A stretch of DNA of 64,000 nucleotides from Aporrectodea caliginosa (taxonomy: Eukaryota > Annelida > Clitellata > Crassiclitellata > Lumbricidae): NCBI GenBank assembly GCA_020284085.1, contig JACEVL010000418.1, positions 102,501 to 166,500 of the forward strand, in the 5' to 3' direction. The translations under genes and the position numbers were made by a program. Numbering within the stretch: position 1 is the first letter of the stretch; the number at the start of each line of letters is the position of its first letter. Below the pieces are notes generated by a model, which ran no database searches, was not told the origin of the DNA, and worked only from the letters and a program-made list of their open reading frames with translations. Below, one piece after another: positions 24,180-35,511 of the stretch.

Positions 24180-24960
24180 TATCAACCCATCCGCCGCAGT
24201 TTCTTGAAATGGTCTACTAGCAGGGGTATCCGATTGGAAGGTTTCTGCTGGGAGTGATAGCCCGACCCTCCTGACACCGTAGGCATGTACCTACGGTATT
24301 GATAATGTCAGATGTGATGCCAGGCCAGTACAACTCTCTGTCGTGCTCTGTGCTTCGTCTTGTCAATTTCTCGGTGTGTGGAGTGGAGTCTGCGGAGGAC
24401 GTCCGCTCTTTGAGAATGTGCAACAACAATCCATGTCTGATAAAGGATCAGATCGCCCTGCACAATGTGCACATTGAGATCATGTTTAATTTTATAATAT
24501 GGTTGCTGTTCTAGTGGAAGGAGCGTGGATTTAACTGGGAAACCCTGCTGTATTAGTCTAATCAATGCTTGATACTGTTCATCATTCTTGGCTTCATTTG
24601 CATTGATTGATCACAGGGTCTCTGTTATTATCCATATAATCATCGTCCCTCAGTTGTGCTGCCATAATATAGTTAACTTTGATTGCCATGTCATTGGTGA
24701 TGGCAGATTCTAGATTTTTGTCGGTACCATCTGGGCCCTGTACGTTGTGAAATGGGAATGAAACGATTCCCAGTTTCTCGCATGTCATGCCCGAGAGTAG
24801 CAATTGTTTTGTACCTTGATGAGCATATATTATGTCTGTCGTCCTGGATGTACCTATTTTTAATTTGGCTGTGAAATATCCAATCGGTGAATCAAGTATT
24901 CCATTATATGCGGTGATGGCGACATCTGCTGGTTGAAGATTACTGCAATGGAGCCCCGGG
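24180..24960 (-). pseudogene. Ty3/gypsy retrotransposon pol fragment
   Basis: On the minus strand, protease-like text (QLLLSGMTCEKLGIVSFPFH) is followed by GDLILYQTWIVVAHSQRADV, LRRLHSTHREIDKTKHRARQ, then in another frame ELYWPGITSDIINTVGTCLR and CQEG. The latter parts form the H-H-C-C zinc-binding integrase N-terminus with the YWPG box. Frameshifts make it a relic, and no LTRs were found. Confidence 0.7.
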
Positions 24961-25140
24961 GATTAATGTAAGTCAAGGTTTACAGGACAAAAGCAAAGAC
25001 AGTGAAGGACTCCGTGAGCGAATCGTTAATGCCTGGGAGGAATGTGATCAGCTGGATAATGATGCTGCTATTGGCTAATGGCGCGCGCGTCTTGAAGCAT
25101 GTGCTGACGACGAAGTCAGACACTTTCAACACACCATGTA
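24960..25140 (+). pseudogene. Tc1/mariner-like transposase C-terminal fragment
   Basis: It reads LRERIVNAWEECDQLDNDAA, IG-stop-WRARLEACADDEVRHF and QHTM. The pattern LR-x-RI-x-AW-EE, I-x-WR-x-RL-x-AC, HF-x-H is the usual end of pogo/Tc1-like DDE transposases. It is interrupted by a stop. Confidence 0.6.
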
Positions 25141-25481
25141 GTCTGATATTATTCAAATATAAAAATTAAATTAAACAACAATTTAGAGCTGATAATTGAT
25201 ATTTTAAAATAATATCGAAATTTTTAGATGATTTTTGTGCCGTCCTTAACACTTGATTTGTTGATGCAAATGACGTCAAAATGACGTCATTATTGGATGA
25301 AAAGAAATTTATTATTTTGACCAGTGTTAGCTAATTATTTCTTGAATAAAACATTTTTGGAATTAAACAAATCGATGAATATTTACTAGTTTTTTTTCAT
25401 GATACCATAAGGAGTCCCTTCAGTCCCTATTTTCCCAGCCTCAGTGCAAATGTAAAAATGACCGTATAGAGTCATAATTAC

Positions 25482-26960
25482 CTGAAGTTGTCACTGTAGC
25501 CCCAGGAGTAGTTGTCATCGTAGTGTATGTCGTCAAGGTTGGTGGTGGAGTAGTAGTTCCTGTCGACGGAGGAGTAGTTGTGGGTGGAGTAGTAGTTCCT
25601 GTCGAGGGAGGAGTAGTTGTGGGTGGAGTAGTAGTCCCTGTCGAGGGAGGAGTAGTTGTGGGTGGAGTAGTAGTTCCTGTCGAGGGAGGAGTAGTGGTTG
25701 GTGGAGTAGTAGTTCCTGTCGAGGGAGGAGTAGTGGTTGGTGGAGTAGTAGTTCCTGTCGAGGGAGGAGTAGTTATGGGTGGAGTAGTAGTTCCTGTCGA
25801 GGGAGGAGTAGTTGTGGGTGGAGTAGTAGTTCCTGTCGACGGAGGAGTAGTTGTGGGTGGAGTAGTAGTTCCTGTCGAGGGAGGAGTAGTTGTGGGTGGA
25901 GTAGTAGTCCCTGTGGACGGAGGAGTAGTGGTTGGTGGAGTAGTAGTTCCTGTCGACGGTGGAGTAGTTGTCGGTGGAGTAGTAGTTCCTGTCGAGGGAG
26001 GAGTAGTTGTGGGTGGAGTAGTAGTTCCTGTCGAGGGAGGAGTAGTTGTGGGTGGAGTAGTAGTTCCTGTCGAGGGAGGAGTAGTTGTAGGTGGAGTAGT
26101 AGTCCCTGTCGAGGGAGGAGTAGTGGTTGGTGGAGTAGTAGTTCCTGTCGACGGAGGAGTAGTTGTGGGTGGAGTAGTAGTTCCTGTGGACGGAGGAGTA
26201 GTTGTAGGTGGAGTAGTAGTTCCTGTGGAGGGAGGAGTAGTTGTCGGTGGAGTAGTAGTTCCTGTCGAGGGAGGAGTAGTTGTGGGTGGAGTAGTAGTTC
26301 CTGTCGACGGAGGAGTAGTTGTGGGTGGAGTAGTAGTTCCTGTCGAGGGAGGAGTAGTTGTAGGTGGAGTAGTAGTCCCTGTCGAGGGAGGAGTAGTGGT
26401 TGGTGGAGTAGTAGTTCCTGTCGACGGAGGAGTAGTTGTGGGTGGAGTAGTAGTTCCTGTCGAGGGAGGAGTAGTTGTAGGTGGAGTAGTAGTTCCTGTG
26501 GACGGAGGAGAGGAGTAGTTGTAGGTGGAGTAGTAGTTCCTGTAGACGGAGGAGTAGTGGTCGGTGGAGTAGTAGTTCCTGTCGAGGGAGGAGTAGTTGT
26601 AGGTGGAGTAGTAGTTCTTGTAGAGGGAGGAGTAGTTGTCGGTGGAGTAGTAGTTCCTGTCGACGGAGGAGTAGTGGTCGGTGGAGTAGTAGTTCCTGTC
26701 GACGGAGGAGTAGTGGTCGGTGGAGTAGTAGTTCCTGTGGACGGAGGAGTAGTTGTGGGTGGAGTAGTAGTTCCTGTCGACGGAGGAGTAGTTGTGGGTG
26801 GAGTAGTAGTTCCTGTGGATGGAGGAGTAGTGGTCGGTGGAGTAGTAGTTCCTGTCGACGGAGGAGTAGTGGTCGGTGGAGTAGTAGTGGGGAAGTGTTG
26901 TCGTTGGAGATTGTGTAGCAGTGGTTGTTGAGATGCTTGTTGTTGTTGTAAGACGGCATA
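25482..26960 (-). CDS. Mucin-like repeat exon, module 4
   Basis: At 1479 nt (493 codon lengths) the exon is phase 1-1 in frame. It starts CRLTTTTSISTTTATQSPTT and ends LTTYTTMTTTPGATVTTSG before GTAATT. Both ends read in the Thr frame. Between a four-C run near 26885 and a 5-bp insertion near 26510 the phase-1 frame is the Tyr/Ser frame (STDHYSSVDRNYY), then it returns to STGTTTPPTTTPP units. The two indels compensate exactly. The 5' end resembles the module 2 and 5 mucin exons and the 3' end resembles modules 1 and 3, so the exon looks like a recombinant. Confidence 0.7.
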
Positions 26961-27598
26961 CTAAAAATAGTTTTCCATCACATTTAATATACTAAAAGCA
27001 AGTGTCAGAACTTTTCCGTGAATATACAATTATACATGTTGAAGTCCAAAATATCTTTTATGTAGTAGTCATATCCATGTTTACCCTCTTTGGGGTTTGC
27101 CTCTGACTTGAATGGTGATAATAGCTACTGTATGCACTTTCTTAGTTTGTTTCCTCGAGCTCGGCAAGCTCGCTACTCTACGGCTACGTCCTCGTAACCG
27201 GGAAATTTCGCGTTCTGACCTACTGTCGAGAAAGGGAATCATTTCCAGGATGCTCCACATTTATTGGCAGCTATTATAATATTACTAAGCATCACGATTA
27301 CTTCTGTGTGTTATTATATATTCGTTTTGCTGTCCGATTGTGCGCTTGCTATTGGAGTAATAAAGTTAATAGTTACTAACTTACTTTAATTACTTAAAAT
27401 ATGTCGGGAACCACAAATGATAGAGACCTAGTTTTGGTGTCTATGATAGGGTTACTTTATGTCTAAAAGCTGGAAGAAGTTATTTCTATATCTCAATCAC
27501 AATAGGAAGACCCTCATTTTCAAAGTTGCTTCACCTCTATTGTCAATTATTATTATTTCCGTTTCTCTTATATACATAATTAGGCGCTTTCGTCGGGG

Positions 27599-28012
27599 CA
27601 GTGCCGGATTAAGACATAAGCCAACTAAGGCATGGCTTAGGGCCCACAAGTTTTTGAGGGCCTGAAATCCAAAGAAAATGACTTAAATTGTTGTAGCAAA
27701 TTCCTAATTTTGTATTATTTTAAATAATTTAGCGCTTTACCCTGAAACGTTTTTCACCGATAATAAGTTTTAATTAGGCCTACTACTTACTTACTGAATC
27801 CTGACCCTAATCACAAACTCACACTCAGAGGCCTATATTTCATTAGAAAATATTTGCTTATCATGTACAGGTACGCTGAGAACTCTGTGTTCAGATACCC
27901 TTACTTTGGTGATTGGATTGGCTTTGGGGTTATTGCCACCGTACGTTAAGACGTACGGTGGCAATAACCCCGGCCTTGGCTTAAGACCCCTGTTAGTCTT
28001 AATTCGGCCCTG
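27599..28012. mobile_element. hAT-type MITE with perfect 8-bp target duplication and long internal hairpin
   Basis: Ends are CAGTGCCGGATTAAGAC and, as complement, CAGGGCCGAATTAAGAC. They are flanked by CGTCGGGG on both sides (27591-27598 and 28013-28020). Inside, at about 27930-27976, two 20-bp arms (ggggttattgccaccgtacg and complement) flank a 6-bp loop. It is 414 bp long. A degraded relative lies at about 53.0-53.26 kb in the paralogous intron. Confidence 0.8.
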
Positions 28013-28799
28013 CGTCGGGGTTGTTTCAATGTACATATACACGTACGCTTGGAACTGTGCGTCGGGGCTGTGTCAATCTAACAGAGTCCTCAACAAAATT
28101 GTACGACAATCCAGCTCTTAGATCAAGGACAATAGACCCGTTTGGGTTGAATTCTGGTTTGACACGAATTACAGCTGTTCGAACGGTGTTCTATGTGTCC
28201 TTGTTCCCATGGTCGTGGAATTCAAAGGGTAAACGCAACATGGTACGATCATCGGATGACCTTGCAGTTCAAGTTCACTTGACCCGTTATGGTTAGTCCA
28301 TTGTTTCGTAGGAACTACAGGCGTTAAAATTAAGATCTGTGTGTTTACTTTATGGTTTACGGAGTGTCGAATCAAAGGCATGCGGAACTTTTATGATGAT
28401 CGGATGACCTTGCAGATTAAGTTCACTTCACCTGCTATGATTAACTTACTCTGTCTCTGCCTCTGTTTCACCAGACATTGAATACCATTCTGTTCCATCC
28501 AGTTCTTGTGTTATGAGGTCGGAAGCACCTCAATCTATTAATGGAGGTGCTACATAATATTGCATTTACGACAATAATCGCGATCACCTTAATTAATAAT
28601 CAGTTTAAGACCAGTATATTTATTCCGATACTTATCATACTGTAATATCTGCTGGGGCTCAAACTACTCCACTAGATTAAAACACCTCGAGACTCTCCAT
28701 AAACTTGCCATACGTGTGACTTGCTTACTGGTATGGTTTGATAGTACAAAATTAATATTTAAAGAGCAGAATATATATTAAAATTGGATTATATTCTGT

Positions 28800-29060
28800 T
28801 TTGTTCTGTTCTCAGCCATCCTCGTTTCGAGAGTCGGCCGCATCATGATCAATATTCCTCCAGCTTCTTCTGTCTTCCGTCAATCTTATCAATTCCTCCA
28901 TTGTCAATCCAGTCCATTCTTTTATGTTGTCCAACCAGTTTGTTCTCGGTCTTCCTCTTTTCCGATTTCCCGGCATTGTGCTGTGCATGATGTCTTTCTC
29001 CAAGCATATTTCCTCTCTTCTCATGATGTGTCCGAGAATGATATTACAAAATACCAAATT
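28800..29060 (-). pseudogene. Retrotransposon C-terminal fragment
   Basis: The minus strand reads ILGHIMRREEICLEKDIMHS, GNRKRGRPRTNWLDNIKEWT and DRRSWRNIDHDAADS. This is a well-preserved LINE polymerase tail (GH-x-MRR, RGRPR-x-W-DNI-x-WTG, DR-x-WR). Confidence 0.75.
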
Positions 29061-29124
29061 GGACTATTCATGTACTGTTATCATTATGGGCTTCTTAATT
29101 TCCACCACTGTTTGATAAATATTT

Positions 29125-29640
29125 CCTTAAGGGTGTAGCTATCCACGGACATGATACTAGAGCATCCTGTAAATATCGAACCCTAGGGGTACGAACCAGG
29201 ACTAAGTAATTCTCAATTAAATGCTCAGGTCCACCACTTTGGGATTCTCTGCCTCCCAATTTAATAAATATACTACGCATGGCTCAATTAAAAGCTCAAC
29301 TGAAACATATCTGTCGAATGTATAAAAAGATTATGACTCGATAGATTGAACCTGTAGTTAAGATTGTTTATGATACAACTGTGAACATTATAATCTGTTT
29401 GTTTTAATTTCATTTTGTTTTAAATCTTGTACTGCAATGTTTTGTTATTTAGTGTTTTGGCTATGATTTAGTCCTATCATTGTTATTTAATTTGAATTTT
29501 CTATGCATAAATTATGATCATAAAAATCGTCTTGCCATCATTTAATGTAATGTGGAAAGGGGCAGCCCTGCAATAGAGGATTATTTTATCCTTTAGGGCT
29601 GTCCTGTTGACGCATCATCAGATTAAAAAATGACTGATTG
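29125..29640 (+). pseudogene. Retrotransposon C-terminal fragment and 3' UTR
   Basis: It reads KCSGPPLWDSLPPNLINILR then LKAQLKHICRMYKK, the GP-LW-x-SLP block of a LINE polymerase. It is followed by an AT-rich 3' UTR with a cagccct-tagggctg hairpin near 29565-29605. Confidence 0.5.
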
Positions 29641-29649
29641 TAATTAATT

Positions 29650-30250
29650 GTGCTGTTGTTTAATCTAAAGGCTGATATGCCCCGATATACGCTCAAATCG
29701 CTGAAGTACAATAAGTTCATGACATACAGAGCTACGCGGCAGAGACGCCGTCATCCCATCCCTTTGCCCACTGCCATACGCTGCGGATCATGCTTGACAT
29801 TTGTTAACATTCGCAGAGGGGCTATAAATGGCAGTTGCATTCAGAACAGCCAAAAGCCCAGTCCCGTTGGTGGGCCTTTGCCTGCGTGTCTGCCGCGTTC
29901 TGTATGGAATTTACGACAAAATTTACTTCGCGACCACCATACTTATCTTACTGCACATCCAGTTACAGTACTTGTCCTCGTTTGCCGATCTTACCTAGGT
30001 CTTACCCCTAAATACGTCTGTGACTCAATACGTCGGCCTAGCGCGGCTGCTTCCCTTTGAGCTGGCTCTTCGAATCGTCTCGACCTTCGCTTTGGAATCA
30101 ACTTCCCTCCTTTATTCGCTCTACCATACTATCCGGTGGTCCTGCTATATCTTTTCGCTACCTCAAAACTTGTCTCTATTCTCGAGGACTTTCGCACTGG
30201 GAGCGCCTCTGATTGATGTGCACTGTGAGAGGCGCTTTATAAATTTTTAA
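29650..30250 (+). pseudogene. Non-LTR retrotransposon 3' end (degraded)
   Basis: It reads LGLTPKYVCDSIRRPSAAAS, then shifted frames, then the 3' UTR ending gggagcgcctctgattg and gcgctttataaattt. It matches the 53.6-54.2 kb copy in its tail. It stops 80 bp from the module 3 Ig2 donor. Confidence 0.65.
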
Positions 30251-30328
30251 ATACAATAACAAAAACAATACAAAACAATACATCTGCTAAAGTTTGTATC
30301 GTTTGTTTTGGAGACTGTAAAAACTCAC

Positions 30329-30649
30329 CTTCTACTGAACAAGATGCGCTGAACTCCGGTGCATTCGTTGCGATGAATGGATACTCAATATCAGTTGGTG
30401 CATTAAAAGTAACCACGCATGTATAGTTTTCTGAGACGCTGCTGTCCACTGTAATCGTTGATCTAGATTCGAACTCATAGTAACTGATCCTCGTCCTTGG
30501 AGGAGTTTCCGTAGTGTAAACGACGTCACCGATTTTCCAAGTAATATTAGCATAGATCGGATGTATTGTGCTGTCGGCATAATAGACTGTACATGACAGT
30601 TGGGAACCGGTTAGTGAAGTTCCATTGCATGAACATTCTGGAGCACTGC
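30329..30649 (-). CDS. Ig2 exon, class B, module 3
   Basis: This Ig-like domain has 107 codons, phase 1-1. It reads SAPECSCNGTS, QLSC (B strand), ITWKIGD (C strand Trp), ETPPRTR, STITVDSS, NYTC (F strand), and ends FSASCSVEG. All five Cys of the Ig2 type are present, with sequons NGT, NIT and NYT. The donor is G|GTGAGT and the acceptor follows CTTTGACAG. It matches module 4 Ig2 more closely than class A. It sits 1.6 kb from its Ig1, and the intron contains a long GGAT/GATA microsatellite. Confidence 0.8.
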
Positions 30650-31001
30650 CTGTCAAAGTTAAAAAATGATATAATTATAGTAATTATAATTTTAGTTTTG
30701 GAAGATGGTCTGATGTTTCTATTCTCGAAAGGGTTTCGTGCAAATCTCTTTCCTGTTTTAAACTATATTGGTTTAAAGAAACAATCTTGTAATGTTGGAG
30801 TTCATGGTGTATTGTTATTTTGGCTCAGTGTTAAACTTGGAACTACTTTAGAACACTGTGCTGAAGTTGTGACAGAATTACAGTCGTGGGTGGATGTCTT
30901 CCAATCAACTCCGGTTGAACCCGATGAAGAACTCATCGGTGAGCTTCAAGAGTGAAGAAGAAACGACTAAGTTGCGATGTCAAATACCAGGTCAGGCGAC
31001 G

Positions 31002-31307
31002 TATGGATGGATGGATGGATGGATGGATGGATGGATGGATGGATGGATGGATGGATGGATGGATGGATGGATGGATGGATGGATGGATGGATGGATGGAT
31101 GGATGGATGGATGGATGGATGGATGATGGATGGATGGATGGATGGATGCATGGATGCATGGATGCATGGATGGATGGATGCATGGATGGATGGATGCATG
31201 GATGGATGCATGGATGGATGGATGCATGGATGGATGGATGGATGATGGATGGATGGATGGATGGATGGATGGATGGATGGATGGATGGATGGATGGATGG
31301 ATGGATG

Positions 31308-31398
<91 letters not shown>

Positions 31399-31448
31399 TA
31401 GATAGACAGATAGACAGATAGACAGATAGACAGATAGACAGATAGATA

Positions 31449-31540
<92 letters not shown>
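31002..31540. repeat. GGAT / GATA compound microsatellite
   Basis: A long (ggat)n run with gatgcat variants changes at about 31310 into (agat)n with agac variants. It gives open frames in both strands that are not genes. It sits at the same intron position as the TATC array of module 1. Confidence 0.95.
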
Positions 31541-31542
<2 letters not shown>

Positions 31543-32247
31543 TGGTGTGCCCGACAACATATGCGCTGGAGGTGACAAAAAACCAAGCTATATGAAACTA
31601 TGACACCCAAGAACACCATACTGGTAACCCTTTGCAGTCTCGGCTAGACAGATTGGCCAAGCCCCCTCCCTAGATCTGTGAATCGACATCTCAGATGATT
31701 TTTCTGGTTGTTCCTCATGACTTGTAGCATTCTGCAGCTCAACGTGACAAATGCTCCTGTTCTAAATGTACCGATGCACTTTTGGATCAAGGTATTACGA
31801 GGTAGCAGTCATCTGCATACTTAAGGAGACGGTTAGAGGGTGGACTTGGGACAATCTGTCGTTTAGTGCAGCACAGGCGCGTTATTACATTGAACACTTT
31901 AACGATGAGCGGCATTGCTTTTCAGTCACTTTTAGTACACTCTCATCGTTAGAGTGTTAAATAAGTTCGGCACACATTCTTAATCTGTGATTATGCACAC
32001 TTATTAGATCAGTTAAATGGCCGTGTTCGCATCGCTTCCAATAGGTACTTAAAACACACGACATATAGTTACAGACATGCATAGAGACAAAGATGTGTTG
32101 AGATAAACCACACCTTCAAGCTAGAATTTAAAAAAACTAAATCGTCTCTCGCTTTCATAATTTCAATAGTATATCTGCAACTCAACTAGTTATGCTTAGC
32201 ATATAATTTGCATTGGTTGGACGTATGACATCAATTGAAAAACTCAC
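31541..32247. repeat. Intron block shared with modules 1 and 4
   Basis: The segments ggtgtgcccgacaacatatgcgctgg, accatactggtaacc and acttttagtacactctcatcgtt recur at 21.13-22.05 and 56.89-57.6 kb. This shows that the whole Ig1-Ig2 intron was duplicated with class B modules. Confidence 0.8.
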
Positions 32248-32568
32248 GGACGACAATGAGTTTGGCTGCTGTCCTGTTCTCATTGTTTGCACATTGTGCG
32301 ATGTACAGCCCAGAAGTTGAGATCGGACCTACGTTTGGAGTCCTTGTGGCGACACGTATATATAGACCACTTTGATTAACATAGAAGAGTACAATCAATG
32401 AAGTATCCCCGTAAACGCCAAACTCCCAAATAACGTAAAAACCAAACTCGTCAGATGTTGGAATGACTGAAAGCTTTGTGTTGTTAGGATTAGCTATCTG
32501 ATTCATCATTGTGTTCTCGTCTCCTTCGTAAACAGCCAAATTCTTCATAATCGGCAAGCACACAGGAC
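32248..32568 (-). CDS. Ig1 exon, class B, module 3 (divergent, C-strand Trp lost)
   Basis: This exon has 107 codons, phase 1-1. It reads PVCLPIMKNLAVYEG, then TKLSVIPTSDEFG where the sister exons have a Trp (LWRVTP, VRWISIP). It continues YVNQSGLYI and STSGLYIAQC, ending KLIVVR. The core Trp is missing although splice sites, length and both Cys are kept. The centre (FYVIWEFGVYGDTS) is unlike the conserved GSRDSS block of modules 1 and 4. Sequons NNT, NQS and NRT remain. Either this copy is under relaxed constraint or it has been diversified. The upstream mucin exon has a net frameshift, which fits relaxed constraint. Confidence 0.75.
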
Positions 32569-33299
32569 CTTCAAAAGAAAACAGTATTATGATGAATGAC
32601 TAGAACTCCTTTAAGAAAACACTGGTCTTGAACTTTGCCGTTTATTAATAGAACATCGAGTTTTAAGGTATAAGATTTTCTTTGCACTTCTTGCATAATA
32701 GCTATGGCATAAGTGCAATCGATTTAGCAGAGATATCATCTCCTCAAAGGTATAAGGTTAGCTGGTTTCTCACAAAATAACTAATTAATTGGAAATAGCA
32801 TTAATTCTAATTTCATAATTATAATCAGAATTAGCATTAATTAATTAGAACCAGTTGCTGACATCAGAACACATATTGAAACACAAACAATTAAAATCTT
32901 ATTTTTGCTGGATGCTTTCAATAAATAAAATTTAATATTTTACAAGTTTGAAGTTCAATCTATTAGACAAATATTTCAAAATATGATGACATTAAAATTT
33001 CAATGCTCTTTATCCAGTTTCTTCTTATTACCGTGAAATTTTTATTTATTTATAAGAGATCGGAATTGCACTTTGGAACTATCGTTGATTGCCTTCAAGC
33101 CTATCTTTTGCTCATTTGTAAAATCCTGCAGCACCAAAGTAGCTCCATTGATCCTGATGTTTCAGGAAGAACAAGGTGTTTCGGATGTAGTAACTAATTA
33201 ATTAAAACTAGAATTAGCTACTAAATTAAATAATTGGCTAATCTATCAGTTTCCAATTATTTAGTTACCCAGGGGTTCCAGGTGACACGAATTCATGCA

Positions 33300-33770
33300 T
33301 TATAGTGAGATGTAAGAAATGAAGAATGAATGAATGAGTCATCATTTTCTCGGACATTTTGATTTCAAAGAGTCTCTGCCAGAAGACAGTAGTAACGGTC
33401 AATTTCAATAACGAATAATTGTGCACTCAGAAGACGCGTCATATCGATTAACCATGTTTAGAAGACGCGTCATATCGATTAACCATGTTTAGAAGACGCG
33501 TCATATCGATTAACCATGTTTAGAAGACGCAGGTCATATTCATGATTAACCATGTGTAAGAAATGAAGAATGAATAATGAGTCATCATTTTCTCGGACAT
33601 TTTGATTTCAAAGAGTCTCTGCCCAGTAGTAACGGTCAATTTCAATAACGAATAATTGTGCACTCAGAAGACGCGTCATATCGATTAACCATGTTTAGAA
33701 GACGCGTCATATAGGACAATTCGATTAACCATGTTTAGAAGACGCGTCATATCGATTAACCATGTTTTTA
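33300..33770. repeat. Tandem duplication containing a 31-bp minisatellite
   Basis: A unit tcatatcgattaaccatg plus tttagaagacgcg (31 bp) is repeated three to four times at 33430-33540 and again at 33668-33770. The preceding 110 bp (gaatgagtcatcattttctcgg to gtgcactcag) is also repeated, so a segment of about 240 bp was duplicated. Confidence 0.85.
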
Positions 33771-34469
33771 TCGAGTCTAGGACAATTCCCCCCGGACATT
33801 TCTCCCGGGCGTTTCTAGGACAATTCCCCGGACAATATATATATATAATAATAATTATTATAAAATAATTACATATATTGTATATTATTATATAATTATA
33901 TTTGTGCATATAGCTATTTTCTCTCTGTTTTTCTTCTATGTGAAAAGTTGCGGTCTGTCAACTTTCTATTTTCAATAAACGAAATTATATACGACTGTCA
34001 GTGAAAAGATATGAAGTCAAGCATATTTCGCACTGATGGTTGTCTCTCCGGATAGAATTAGGACCTGCTCTTCTCTTCTTCTAAAGTTAGATGAAGCGGA
34101 GAATACGGTATTCAGAAAATGGCCAAACAGCAACGGCAGCGATACAGCAGGGCAAATCAGGGCAAATACTCTGGTAAAAAGCCCTTGCCCTGGTCGTTGC
34201 CCGGCCAAAAGGCCGCCGTAATATTTGCCCTCCTCGTCATAAATCACTCCCGGCACAGGTTACATGAATGACTGCATTGGCTATGCCCTGGTATAAAAAA
34301 ATGCTGGAGCTTAACAGCATGCATTGACTAATACAGGAGAGCATTTTAGGTATTCAGGAAGTCTTAAGCATTAATTTTCTTCCGTCGCACTTAGGTTACT
34401 CGTAACTTAGTAAGATAAATTCAAATAAATTCAGACGAAACTTTGTAACTGCTAAATAAATGAACGTTG

Positions 34470-35275
34470 ATTTCAATGGTCTCGAACCCCACTGTCTCGT
34501 TCTCGGTCTCGGGGCCATTTCTTGACTTTTTGGAAACTGTCTCGAAGCGAAAGTCTTGTTCTTTTGTAGAAGCGGTCTCCATAGTTCTCGTACAAACTGT
34601 CTTTTGTTCTGAACTTGGTACAGTATCGCGCTATAAAACTGTCCTGGGCCGAACGGATAACTAGTTAATCGGAAGTGCCAAACAGACCGGAAGTTTAAAA
34701 AAGCGGTATTTCTCGTATTAAGAGATATTGCAAAAAGCAGTTTTAACTTTTAAGTTTGCACTTTCAGTTCAAATATCTTAAAATGTCTCATAAAGAACCT
34801 GAAAATAGTGAAATTTGCATTCACGCAATTGGAAGTCAATGAAAAACAAAATAAATTCGCTTCCCGTTTGTGTAAAGCCAACATACGTGTAATGCTTGGA
34901 ACAACATCTAGTTTCTCAAGGTGAGTGATGTGATTTAGGGCCTGTATCGCTAAAAATTATATGGAATGTTGTTGGTTCAAATTTTAGAATCTTTTAGAAG
35001 ATTTCAGAATGGCTGAAATATTTAATTTTTTATAATTTATACAATTCAGGTGATCGGCTGATTTCAGTGACTTGTCACTGGTATTAGACTTCAAAAGTTG
35101 AGAGAAATATTGTTTAAGGATTTGGGTCCAATGTGCAATTCCCTCGTTTTGAACTGTCTTGAACTGTCTTGAACCTTGTGTCTCGTCTCGGTCTCGTTCT
35201 CGGACCCCATTGTATCGGTCTCGGACCCCACTGTCTCGATCTCGGTCTCGAGTTTGATGTCTCGTATACAAGTCT
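34470..35275. mobile_element. Possible element bounded by ctcggtctcg-rich repeats
   Basis: The left side at 34484-34514 (accccactgtctcgttctcgg) recurs at 35190-35260 (ttctcggaccccattg, accccactgtctcgatctcg). Direct orientation and the intervening AT-rich DNA suggest a mobile or duplicated unit. The class is unknown. Confidence 0.35.
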
Positions 35276-35511
35276 GCTAATATCCGAACAACTTGCACAA
35301 GGGACTTAAATGATGGATCGCGAACAACATTAAACAGACAAATTTGATGCAGAAAGCAATTAGCGTTCGGGAGCGTAATTCTTACATTTTTATTTTTCCC
35401 AAAAGCGAACGAATAGCGGCTAGACTTCTGGTAAACTAAATAAGCCTCAATATCAACAACGAGATTGCAATGAAGATGCAAACATGACAGCTGATAATAA
35501 AAAAAAATAAC

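Noticed and set aside
30952..31578. Open frames rich in WMDG, IHPS or IYLS
   Set aside because: Translations of tetranucleotide microsatellites. The same applies to 680-1190 and 56443-56911.
33430..33770. Regularly spaced repeats resembling a CRISPR array
   Set aside because: Units are directly adjacent with no unique spacers, in a eukaryotic intron. It is a minisatellite.
34036..34256. Open frames on both strands near 34.1 kb
   Set aside because: No motif, start context or splice support. Likely part of an unclassified repeat.
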